Below are positions 43,990-52,115 of a stretch of 64,000 bases of DNA, piece after piece. The notes beneath the pieces were generated by a model, which saw nothing but the letters and a program-made list of their open reading frames with translations, ran no database searches and was not told the DNA's origin. The stretch is from assembly GCF_051521505.1 (NCBI RefSeq), contig NZ_CP150356.1, forward strand, positions 5,332,001 through 5,396,000, read 5' to 3'. The position numbers were made by a program, and so were the translations under genes. Position 1 is the first letter of the stretch. Each line of letters starts with the position of its first letter. The stretch is from Sorangium sp025924095. GTDB lineage: Bacteria > Myxococcota_A > Polyangia > Polyangiales > Polyangiaceae.

Positions 43990-45593
43990 CCGCGCGCGGA
44001 CAGGATCCGGCTGAACGCCTCGCCGACGGCGCGCGCGAGCTCGATCATGCGGCGCGACCCGCTCGCGGTGTCGAGGATCCGGTCGGCGACAAGGATCATC
44101 GCGGGCCGGCCGACCACCTGGACGGCGACCGCGGCGACGTCGAGGCTCGGGTTCTCCATGACGTCGAGCAGCGGCGCGTGGGTGGGCGTGCCGGGGATCG
44201 GCCCGACATAGAGGTGGGTCGCCACGGCCGTGGCGAGGACGCTCGGCTGATCCATCGGGAGGGTGAGCTTCCGCAGCGCCTCCTGGTCGCCGAACTCCAC
44301 GTTGCAGGCGAACCCCCGAAAGATCCCGCGATGCGCGGCGAAGATCGCGACGCGCACCGCGAACAGGCGCATCCCCCGCAGCGCGAGCCGGATGACGTCG
44401 TCGCGCGTGCGCGCCAGGTAGAGCGCGTCGATGACGTCGCTCAGATCGACGAACGGCTGCGGCGGCGGATCGTCGTCGAGGGGGTCGATGAGCTCCGGCT
44501 CGGGCGCGGGGGGCAGCACCGGGAGCCGACCGGAGCGCCTGCTCGACGCCGCGGCGCTCTCGGGACGACCCCCGCCGCGGCGAGACGACGGGACCGGCGC
44601 GGAGGCGGCGCTCCGGCGCGAGGGCGGCGCGAGGCCGGAGGCCACGTCGAGCGGCAGCCGGCCGAGGCGCCGCGTCGAGGGGGCCGGCTCCCGCCCGCCG
44701 CTGTCCGCACCGCGGTCCGGTACCGGCGAGCTCGGCGGCAGGATCGAGGCGAGCAGCTTGAAAGGAGGAGAGATCTCCACGGGCGGAGGCGGCGGGAACG
44801 AGACCGCGGGCGGCTCCGCATCCGCCGGCGCACGCAGCGTGGCACGACGCCGGGTCGGGCCCGCGCCGCGCTCGGCGTCCAGAGGGCCGCGCGCGTCGGC
44901 CGCCGCCTTGGCGTGGCGGAGCGGCAGGATCGGCTCTTCCGGCGAAGGCGCGCCGGCGAGCCGGGCATGGCCGTTGTGGGCTGGACCACGGCGACCTGAT
45001 TTGCCGCTCGGCGGCTCGTGGAGGCTCGGCTCGTCGAAGGAGGGCACCGAGGCGCGCCGGATGAGCGGGATGGGCACCTCGTGCGACGGCGGCGGCGGGA
45101 TGGTCGACTGGGGCGCGCCGTGCGGAAACGCCGGGGTCGCGCGGCGCAAGCGGACGGGGGCCTGCTCGCGCTCGTCGAGCTCCAGGGCGCGGATGGCCTC
45201 CTCGATCGCCGTGATCGGCGCGCGGAAGATGCGCACCGGCGCGCCGAGGTGGAAAGTGAGCTCGTCGGCGATGTGGCGGTCGAGCGGATCGGCGGCCGCG
45301 ACATCGACGGTGCCGGCGCCGGGATCGAGGCGGATCGGGACGGCGCCGAGGCGGCGGCACATGGCGCGCGGCAGGCGAGCGACGAGGTCGCGGGCGCCGA
45401 CGACCTGCCGGAGCGCGAGGCCACCGCGGCGCTCGAGCTCCCCCTCCAGGGCGTGCTCGGTGATGGCGGCGCGGTCGATGAGGGCGCGGGGGAACGAGAT
45501 GCCCCGCAAGACCGCCACGAAGAGGGCGGCTTCGACCTCAGCCTTGGAGACGGCGCCGGCAGAGATGAGGAGGCGGCCCAGGTCTAGCGACAC
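43986..45593 (-). CDS. GspE/MshE N-terminal domain protein with GAF-like C-terminus
   Basis: About 535 residues from GTG 45593. Residues 1-130 are a GspE/PilB-type N-terminal domain: LDLGRLLISAGAVSKAEVEA, ISFPRALIDRAAITEHAL, LGAVPIRLDPGAGTVDVAAA and DRHIADELTFHLGAPVRIF. A long Pro/Arg/Ser-rich disordered middle follows. The last 130 residues (DDVIRLALRGMRLFAVRVAI, GRPAMILVADRILD) look like a GAF-type sensor fold. There is no ATPase domain, so it is not a secretion motor; it may bind c-di-GMP through the N-domain and act as an adaptor. Start uncertain. Confidence 0.75.
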   Translation of the reverse strand: MSLDLGRLLISAGAVSKAEVEAALFVAVLRGISFPRALIDRAAITEHALEGELERRGGLALRQVVGARDLVARLPRAMCRRLGAVPIRLDPGAGTVDVAAADPLDRHIADELTFHLGAPVRIFRAPITAIEEAIRALELDEREQAPVRLRRATPAFPHGAPQSTIPPPPSHEVPIPLIRRASVPSFDEPSLHEPPSGKSGRRGPAHNGHARLAGAPSPEEPILPLRHAKAAADARGPLDAERGAGPTRRRATLRAPADAEPPAVSFPPPPPVEISPPFKLLASILPPSSPVPDRGADSGGREPAPSTRRLGRLPLDVASGLAPPSRRSAASAPVPSSRRGGGRPESAAASSRRSGRLPVLPPAPEPELIDPLDDDPPPQPFVDLSDVIDALYLARTRDDVIRLALRGMRLFAVRVAIFAAHRGIFRGFACNVEFGDQEALRKLTLPMDQPSVLATAVATHLYVGPIPGTPTHAPLLDVMENPSLDVAAVAVQVVGRPAMILVADRILDTASGSRRMIELARAVGEAFSRILSARG

Positions 45594-45918
45594 TCGCCGC
45601 ACGATACCAGAAAGGGCGCTGCCAGCGTGCAGCGCCCCGCACGCGGCCACGACGGATGCCGTGGCCTTCGCGCGAGCGGCGCGCAGGATCTCCCTATAAG
45701 GAGACGCGGGCGGCGCCGGCGGGCAGAGCGCACCTCGCCAGGGAGCACCGCGAGGCCCGGCGGGCGGAAGCCGGGGCGCGCGCTCCGCGACGCAGGCGCG
45801 CGGCGACGCGGGCGCGACCGCCGGGCGAGCTCACGCGATCACGCCGGGCGCTCCCGCGGAGGAGCCCTGGTGTCCGATACGACACCAGGCCTGGACAGAA
45901 CCAGAAGACCCCGAGTCC
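45594..45918. other. Intergenic region with one hairpin
   Basis: 325 bases of GC-rich sequence between two minus-strand genes. Apart from the hairpin at 45866-45889 I see no gene or RNA. Confidence 0.5.
45866..45889 (-). terminator. Terminator hairpin after the FtsB-like gene
   Basis: CCTGGTGTC (45866-45874), 6-base loop, GACACCAGG (45881-45889), 30 bases after the stop codon of the gene read from the right. Confidence 0.6.
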
Positions 45919-46218
45919 TCAGCGGGAGAACTGAAAGACCACCTCGCTCTGCCGCACGAGACCCAGGTTGTCGCGCGCGATCCTCTCCACGGCGGTCGGG
46001 TCGTCGCGCAGGCGCGCCACCTTGCCGCGGAGCGCCTCGATTTGCCGCCCGAGCTCGGCGTTCTCCTCCTCGACGTCAGCGAGCTCTCTCTCGAGCTCCC
46101 GCAGGCGCGGCAGCCCCTGAGGCGAGAAGATCATGATCGGAGCGCCCACGACGGCGACGATGAGCACCGCGATGGGCAGGGTCCGCTCCAGGAACTGCGC
46201 TATTCGACGCACAGACAT
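45919..46218 (-). CDS. Septum formation initiator, FtsB/DivIC family
   Basis: 99 residues from ATG 46218. One N-terminal membrane helix (LPIAVLIVAVVGAPIMIF), then a leucine/charge coiled coil (LRELERELADVEEENAEL, GRQIEALRGKVARLRDD) and the family end phrase PTAVERIARDNLGLVRQSEVVFQF. This is the layout of FtsB/DivIC, small bitopic divisome proteins that pair with FtsL. The partner is not in the window. Confidence 0.88.
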   Translation of the reverse strand: MSVRRIAQFLERTLPIAVLIVAVVGAPIMIFSPQGLPRLRELERELADVEEENAELGRQIEALRGKVARLRDDPTAVERIARDNLGLVRQSEVVFQFSR

Positions 46219-46537
46219 CCGGTCGCACACCACACGCGATCCTGTCAACTTTCCTCCACGGTTCCTGGTAATCCGCCTTAACTTCCATCAGATTTCAGCT
46301 CGGCAAACGGGGTGAGCGCAACCGCGCGCGGGCCGGCCGCGCGGGGCGGACGCGCGGCGCGGAGACCGCGCCCTCATCGAGCACCGCCATGGCCGCGCGC
46401 CGCCGGGACGCCGCCAGAACCGGCGATCGTCGGAGGTCGCGTGGAGCCGCGAGCTTCGCTAGCATGACGCACGCCCGGCCGTACGGCAGGTCCGCTGCGC
46501 GCGCAGGCCGCCACGAGGGCTCGGCCCGAGGAGACCT
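46219..46537. other. Divergent gap, no clear element
   Basis: 319 bases between the FtsB-like gene and the giant pseudokinase gene. The stretch 46230-46310 is less GC-rich and may hold both promoters, but no convincing pair of hexamers is seen. A GAGGAGA ribosome site lies just before ATG 46538. Confidence 0.45.
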
Positions 46538-49500
46538 ATGTCCATTGATATCGTCCGAGGCGAGCTCGAGCGCCTCTTCTCGCTAGATGAACTGATGGCC
46601 CTGTCGTCCGACCTCCTCGGCTTCAGCCCGGCCGAGATCGGCGGCAACGCCTCCAAGGCCTCCTTCGCGCGCGCGCTCACGGACCATTGCGTCGAGGTCG
46701 ATGCCATCGAGGCGTTGATCGACGCCGTCATCGCCTCACGCGCCGAGGTCGACGCGCGCGTCCGCGCCCTCGGCGCCCAGGGGCTCAGCCTGCCCGAGGA
46801 GATCGCGCCCGGCGACTCGTTCGGCGACTACATCATCACGAGAAAAATCGGCGAGGGACCGCGAGGGCTGATCTACGCGGCGACGCGGGGGACCGAGCCG
46901 CGGACGCTCAAGGTGCTCCGGCGCGAGGTGACCCGGGACGGCCGGGCGGTGCGCCGGTTCCTGACCCACGTCCGCCTTGTCGCACAGGTGCACCACGAGA
47001 GCCTGGCGAGCGACGTCGATGCCGGGCTCGTGGACGGCCGGGCGTTCGTCGCGTACGCGCACGTCGACGGGCTCCCGCTCTCGGCGCGCCTCGCGCGCTC
47101 GGGGCCGCTCCACATCAACGAGGCCAAGCCGCTGCTCCGCGGGATCCTGGACGGGCTCGCCGCGCTCCACGAGCAGCGCCTCGTCCACGGCGCGCTCAAG
47201 CTCGAGAACGTGCTCGTCGCCCGCGACGACGAGGGGCAACCGCTCCCCGTCCTCATCGACGCGGGCGGCGACCGGCTCGGCGCCGGATGGTCCAGCCCGG
47301 AGCTCGTCAGGACGGCCAGCCCCGAGCGGCTGCGCGGCGAGGGCGTCGGCCCTGCGAGCGACCTCTACGCCTTCGGCGCGCTGCTCTTCGAGCTCCTCAC
47401 GGGCAAGCCCGTGTTCCCGGGCGCGGCCGCGGTCGACATCGCCGTCGCGCACCTCACCGAGCCGCCGCCCGCGCCGAGCGCGGTCGCGCCGCGCGGGTGG
47501 GTGGGCAAGGAAATCGACGAGCTCGCGGGGCGCCTGCTCGCGAAGCCGCAGGACGCCCGGCCGCGGAGCGCGCGCGCGACGCTCGACGCGGTCGAGTCGC
47601 TCGGCGCGCCGCAGCAGCAGGGGGCGGCGATCGACGACGCGCAGCTGAACGATCTCGTCGACCGGCTTGTCGCGAGCCCGACCGACGCCGACCTCGCGCT
47701 CGCCGTCGAGGCGACCGTCGCTCGGGGGGCAGACCCGGGGCGGGTCGCCGAGGCGCTCGTGATGGCCTCCGATCAGGTCGACGCGAGCGCGGGCGAGGGC
47801 GGCGACCCGGCGGCGGCGAAGAGGCTCCTGCACTACCGCGCGGCCCGGATCTACGAGAAGGGGAGGCTCCACGACAAGGCGGAGGCCGTCTACCTGCGCC
47901 TCCTCGAGCTCGATCCGGGCGACGACATCGCCTTCAGCGCGCTCGAGGAGCTCCGCAAGGCGCAGGGCAAGCACGAGGAGCTCGTGGAGATGCTCCTCCA
48001 GCGGAGCGAGCGCGCCGAGAGCGCGGGCGAGCGCGCCAGGGCGCTGAACGAGATCGGGCACCTCTACGTGCGGGAGCTCGACGACAAGGACCAGGGGGTG
48101 TTCGCCTTCGCCCAGGCGCTCGTCCAGGACCCCGAGCAGGACGCGTACGCCGTCGACCTGGAGCGCGCGGCCGGCAACGACATGAAGATCTGGTCCGAGG
48201 CGCTCCAGATCCTGAGCCAGGCGAGCACCGAGGAGACGATGGCCGCCGAGCCGAAGATCGCGCTCTTCAACCGGCTCGGGCCCTGGTACGCGGAGAAGCT
48301 CGCGCGGGCGGACCTCGGGATCCCGTGCTTCCAGTTCGTGCTCGGGCTCGACCCGGCGAACGAGAAGGCGCTGGAGGGGCTGGCGCAGGTCTACCGCCGC
48401 GCCCAGCAGTGGCAGGAGCTCGTCCAGGTGCTGCTCTCGCGGGCCGATCGCGCCGCGACCCCCGGCGAGGCGCGCGATCTCCGCGCCGCGGCGGCCGAGC
48501 TCCTCGAGTCGAAGCTGAGCGACGCGGGCCGCGCGCGCGACCTCTACGAGCAGATCTTCACCGAGGACCCCGGCCACACGAAGGCGTGCGACGCGCTGCT
48601 CAGGATCTACCGGCGCATCGAGGACCACGCCGGCTACGCCAAGATCCTCGAGCGGCGCGCGGAGGCGCAGCGGGGCGAGGAGCGCGTCGACACGGTGTGC
48701 AAGCTCGCCGAGCTCTACGAGGACCGGCTCGGCGACCTGAACGAGGCGACGCGCCGCTACGAGGCGGCGCTCGAGCTCGATCCGACCAGCCTGACCGCCC
48801 TGCGCGGGCTCGATCGCATCTACAGCCGCGCCGGGCGCTTCAAGGAGCTGCTCCGGAACCTGGAGCGGCAGATCGACGTCAGCGCGACGCCGCGCCAGAG
48901 GATCAACCTCCACGAGCGGATCGCCGGCATCCACGACGAGGAGTTCCTCGACCACGCGAGGGCGGCCGAGGCCCTCGAGGCGATCCTCGGGATCGACGGC
49001 GCGCACGAGGGCTCGCTCGCCGCGCTGGGGCGGCACTACCGCGCCCTCGAGCGGTGGGAGGACGTGGTCGCCCTCTACGAGCGGCACCTCGCCATCGTGC
49101 CCGACGACAGGCGCCGGGAGGAGCTCCTGCTCGCGATGGGGCGCGTGCTGCTCGAGCAGATCGGCTCGCCCGAGCGCGCCAGCAAGGCCTACGAGCGGGT
49201 GCTCGCGATCGACCCGCACCACGCCGGGGCGCTCGAGTCGCTGGCGCACGTGCGGGCCGCGACAGGCGACGCCGCGGCGGCGCTGAGCGCGATCGAGTCG
49301 CTCGCGGCGTCGGCCAAGACCGCGGAGAGCCGGGGCGATCTCTGGATCCGCGCGGCGAAGATGCTCGAGGAGAAGGGCGATCGCGACGGGGCGATCGAGC
49401 GGTACAAGATGGCCCTCGACGCGCAGCCGCAGAACGCGGGCGCGTCCTCGGCGCTGCGCGCGGCCTACCTGGCCCGGGGCGACGCGACGAGCGCCGTCGA

Positions 49501-51826
49501 GCTCATCGCGCGCGAGGCCGAGGTCGCCGAGGGCAACCTCGCCAAGGCCCGCCTCCACGGCGAGATGGCCCTCCTGCTGCGCGAGCGCCTGAAGGACGAC
49601 GCGCGCGCCGCCGAGGCGGCCACGAGGGCGGTCGACCTCGATCCGACGAGCGTGATGGGGCTGATGATCTCGGGCGATCTCGCGTTCGAGGCCGGCCGGT
49701 TCCTCGAGGCGGGGAGGCACTACGAGCTCCTCTCGGGCCGGGTCGACGCCCTGCCGAGGGAGCAGGGGCTCAAGCTGCTCCTCCGCTACGTCGACGCGCT
49801 CAGCAAGAGCGGATCGAGCGGCAAGGCGATCGGCACGGTGCAGGCGCTGCTCGCGCTCGCGCCGGACGACCCGGCGGCGCTCTCGCGCGCCGCGAAGGTC
49901 AACCTCGACGCGGGCAAGGCCAAGGAGGCCGCGGAGCTCTACGAGCGCCTCGTGGAGCGCTTCGGCGCCGGCCTGCCGGAGCGGGAGCGGGCCGAGGCGC
50001 TCCTCCGGCTCGGCGAGGCGAGGCTCGCCGCCGGCGACCCGGACGGCGCGGTGGTCCCGCTGAACGAGGCCGCCGATCTCGTCCCGGAGTCCCCTGCCCC
50101 GCTCGCCCTGCTCTCCCGGGTCTTCGAGGCGAAGGAGGACTGGGAAGAGGTCGTGCGCCTGAAGCACCGGCGGCTCGACGTGGTGATCGGCGAGGAGCGG
50201 AGCGCGCTCCTGCTCGAGATCGGCGACCTGCTCGCGACGCACCTCCACGACCGGACGCGCGCGGCGAAGAGCTACGTGGCCGCGCTCGACGAGCGCCCCG
50301 ACGACCGGAAGATCCTCACCAAGCTGATGCAGCTCTACAGCGAGGAGAAGGACTGGTCGAAGCTCATCGACATCGTCCTCAAGCTCGCCGCCAAGATCGA
50401 CGACAGCCGGCAGAAGGCGAAGTACCTGCACACCGCGGCGATCGTGAGCGCGCGGCAGCTCGGCGATCTCGACCGGGCTGCCCGGTTCTACGACGAGGTG
50501 CTGGAGCTCGATCCGTCCCTCACGCGGGCGCTCGCCGAGGCGATCGAGCTCCGCGCCGAGAAGGGGGACCACGAGGAGGTGGAGCGCCTGCTCAAGGTCG
50601 AGCTCGACCTGGCCACCGAGGAGAACGACACGGCGAAGATGCTCGAGATGTTCGACCGCCTGGGCGCCCTCTACAAGGACAAGCTCGGCTGGATGAGCGA
50701 GGCGATCGACGCCTACGAGGCGGCGCAGACGCTCGATCCGGACAGCGAGGAGCGGAACGAGCTCCTGGCGAACCTCTACGCGAGCAACCCGGCGGAGCAC
50801 CTGGACAAGGCGGTGGCCGCGCAGCTCCCGATCCTGCGGCGCACCCCCTACAAGCCGGACGCGTACCGGCTGCTGCGGAAGCTGTACACCGAGACGAAGC
50901 GGGCCGACGCCGCCTTCTGCCTCTGCCAGGCGCTCTGCTGCCTGAACGCGGCCGAGCCGGACGAGGAGCGCTTCTTCCGGCGGCTGCGCCCGGACACGGC
51001 CGCGGCCGCGCAGCAGCCGCTCGACGACGACGCGTGGGCGACCGCGCTCATCCACCCCGACGCGGATCCGCTCCTGACCGCCATCTTCGGCGTCATCGAG
51101 CCGGCCGTGCTGAGGAAGAACGGGCAGCCGCTGGAGGAGCTCGGCTACCAGCTCGCCTACCAGATCGATCTCGCGCGCCACCCCTACCCGATGTCGCAGA
51201 CGCTGTACTACGCGTCGGGCGCCCTCGGCCTTTCGCCGCCGCTCACGTTCCAGAACCCGAACGACGGCGGCGGCGTCTCGTTCCTTCACGCGCACGTGCC
51301 GGCGATCGTGCTCGGCGCCGCGGCGCTCCAGATGGATCTGCCGACCCAGGCCGCCTCGTTCATCGCCGCCCGCCACCTCACCTACTACCGGCCGGGCATG
51401 TACCTCCGCCACCTGGTGCCGACGGGCACCGGCCTGCGCGCCTGGCTGTTCGCGGCGATCAAGATGATCTCGCCCACGTTCCCGATCACGAAGGAGCTCG
51501 AGGGGCCGGTGAGGGACAACCTGTCGGTCCTGGAGCCCACCATCGTGGGGCCGGCGCGCGATCAGCTGGCGAGCATCGTGACCAAGCTCCTCCAGGGCGG
51601 CGCCATCGACCTGAAGCGCTGGGTGTCCGGCATCGACCTCACGGCCGACCGCGCCGGGTTCCTCCTGGCCAACGACCTGGAGCTGGCGCAGGAGATGATC
51701 AAGGCGGCCGATGACGCGAGCGCCGCTGTGCCCCAGAAAGAGCGGCTCAAGGAGCTCATGCTCTACGCGGTCAGCGAGGAGTATTTCGCCGTCCGGCAGC
51801 GGCTAGGCATCAACGTCGACAGCTGA
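46538..51826 (+). CDS. Giant pseudokinase-TPR protein
   Basis: 1762 residues. Residues 1-80 form a small helical module (ELERLFSLDELMALSSDLLG, FSPAEIGGNASKASFARALT) that recalls death-like/effector-associated adaptor domains. Residues 95-350 are a protein-kinase fold with glycine loop IGEGPRGLIYA and Lys in LKVL, but the catalytic loop reads HGALKLENVLV (HRD Asp is Ala) and DFG reads DAG, so catalysis is unlikely. About 35 TPR-like helical repeats follow (for example YLRLLELDPGDDIAFSALEE, RYEAALELDPTSLTALRGLD, YERVLAIDPHHAGALESLAH) and a C-terminal globular region of 250 residues. Likely a large cytoplasmic scaffold; partners unknown. Confidence 0.88.
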   Translation: MSIDIVRGELERLFSLDELMALSSDLLGFSPAEIGGNASKASFARALTDHCVEVDAIEALIDAVIASRAEVDARVRALGAQGLSLPEEIAPGDSFGDYIITRKIGEGPRGLIYAATRGTEPRTLKVLRREVTRDGRAVRRFLTHVRLVAQVHHESLASDVDAGLVDGRAFVAYAHVDGLPLSARLARSGPLHINEAKPLLRGILDGLAALHEQRLVHGALKLENVLVARDDEGQPLPVLIDAGGDRLGAGWSSPELVRTASPERLRGEGVGPASDLYAFGALLFELLTGKPVFPGAAAVDIAVAHLTEPPPAPSAVAPRGWVGKEIDELAGRLLAKPQDARPRSARATLDAVESLGAPQQQGAAIDDAQLNDLVDRLVASPTDADLALAVEATVARGADPGRVAEALVMASDQVDASAGEGGDPAAAKRLLHYRAARIYEKGRLHDKAEAVYLRLLELDPGDDIAFSALEELRKAQGKHEELVEMLLQRSERAESAGERARALNEIGHLYVRELDDKDQGVFAFAQALVQDPEQDAYAVDLERAAGNDMKIWSEALQILSQASTEETMAAEPKIALFNRLGPWYAEKLARADLGIPCFQFVLGLDPANEKALEGLAQVYRRAQQWQELVQVLLSRADRAATPGEARDLRAAAAELLESKLSDAGRARDLYEQIFTEDPGHTKACDALLRIYRRIEDHAGYAKILERRAEAQRGEERVDTVCKLAELYEDRLGDLNEATRRYEAALELDPTSLTALRGLDRIYSRAGRFKELLRNLERQIDVSATPRQRINLHERIAGIHDEEFLDHARAAEALEAILGIDGAHEGSLAALGRHYRALERWEDVVALYERHLAIVPDDRRREELLLAMGRVLLEQIGSPERASKAYERVLAIDPHHAGALESLAHVRAATGDAAAALSAIESLAASAKTAESRGDLWIRAAKMLEEKGDRDGAIERYKMALDAQPQNAGASSALRAAYLARGDATSAVELIAREAEVAEGNLAKARLHGEMALLLRERLKDDARAAEAATRAVDLDPTSVMGLMISGDLAFEAGRFLEAGRHYELLSGRVDALPREQGLKLLLRYVDALSKSGSSGKAIGTVQALLALAPDDPAALSRAAKVNLDAGKAKEAAELYERLVERFGAGLPERERAEALLRLGEARLAAGDPDGAVVPLNEAADLVPESPAPLALLSRVFEAKEDWEEVVRLKHRRLDVVIGEERSALLLEIGDLLATHLHDRTRAAKSYVAALDERPDDRKILTKLMQLYSEEKDWSKLIDIVLKLAAKIDDSRQKAKYLHTAAIVSARQLGDLDRAARFYDEVLELDPSLTRALAEAIELRAEKGDHEEVERLLKVELDLATEENDTAKMLEMFDRLGALYKDKLGWMSEAIDAYEAAQTLDPDSEERNELLANLYASNPAEHLDKAVAAQLPILRRTPYKPDAYRLLRKLYTETKRADAAFCLCQALCCLNAAEPDEERFFRRLRPDTAAAAQQPLDDDAWATALIHPDADPLLTAIFGVIEPAVLRKNGQPLEELGYQLAYQIDLARHPYPMSQTLYYASGALGLSPPLTFQNPNDGGGVSFLHAHVPAIVLGAAALQMDLPTQAASFIAARHLTYYRPGMYLRHLVPTGTGLRAWLFAAIKMISPTFPITKELEGPVRDNLSVLEPTIVGPARDQLASIVTKLLQGGAIDLKRWVSGIDLTADRAGFLLANDLELAQEMIKAADDASAAVPQKERLKELMLYAVSEEYFAVRQRLGINVDS

Positions 51827-51997
51827 AACGTCGACAGCTGAGGTCCGGGCGCGGAGCCGTGGCAGGCTCTCGCTCGGCCGCACGGCGGCGCCGCCCGCGC
51901 CCGCCGCGGGCGCTGTCCGGCAGGCGCGCGGGCAGGATGGATCGCCGTTGATCCAGATCGAGGATGTCGCTTCCTGTCCACTTCTGCACCGGACTGG

Positions 51998-52027
51998 TTG
52001 ACGGATAAATCCCCAAATTGCTAGGCT
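51998..52027 (+). promoter_or_regulatory. Possible promoter of the histone-like/Fic gene
   Basis: TTGACG (51998-52003), 18-base spacer in an AT-rich stretch, TAGGCT (52022-52027). The leader to ATG 52116 is about 85 bases and contains GGGCC..GGCCC, a short inverted repeat. Confidence 0.45.
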
Positions 52028-52115
52028 GCGGGCCGGCATTAGGCCCTTTGGATCGTATGTTAGCTCGCCGCAGCGTGGCAGCGGGCAGCCTGAGCGATTG
52101 TGTGAAAGCACGCCC

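Noticed and set aside
46216..46252. TTGACA in front of the FtsB-like gene as a promoter -35
   Set aside because: No -10 hexamer lies at a suitable distance before the start codon.
46736..51412. Very long open frame antisense to the pseudokinase-TPR gene
   Set aside because: High GC content opens the antisense frame; the product is Arg/Leu/Glu-biased with no family motif, while the sense frame has clear kinase and TPR patterns.
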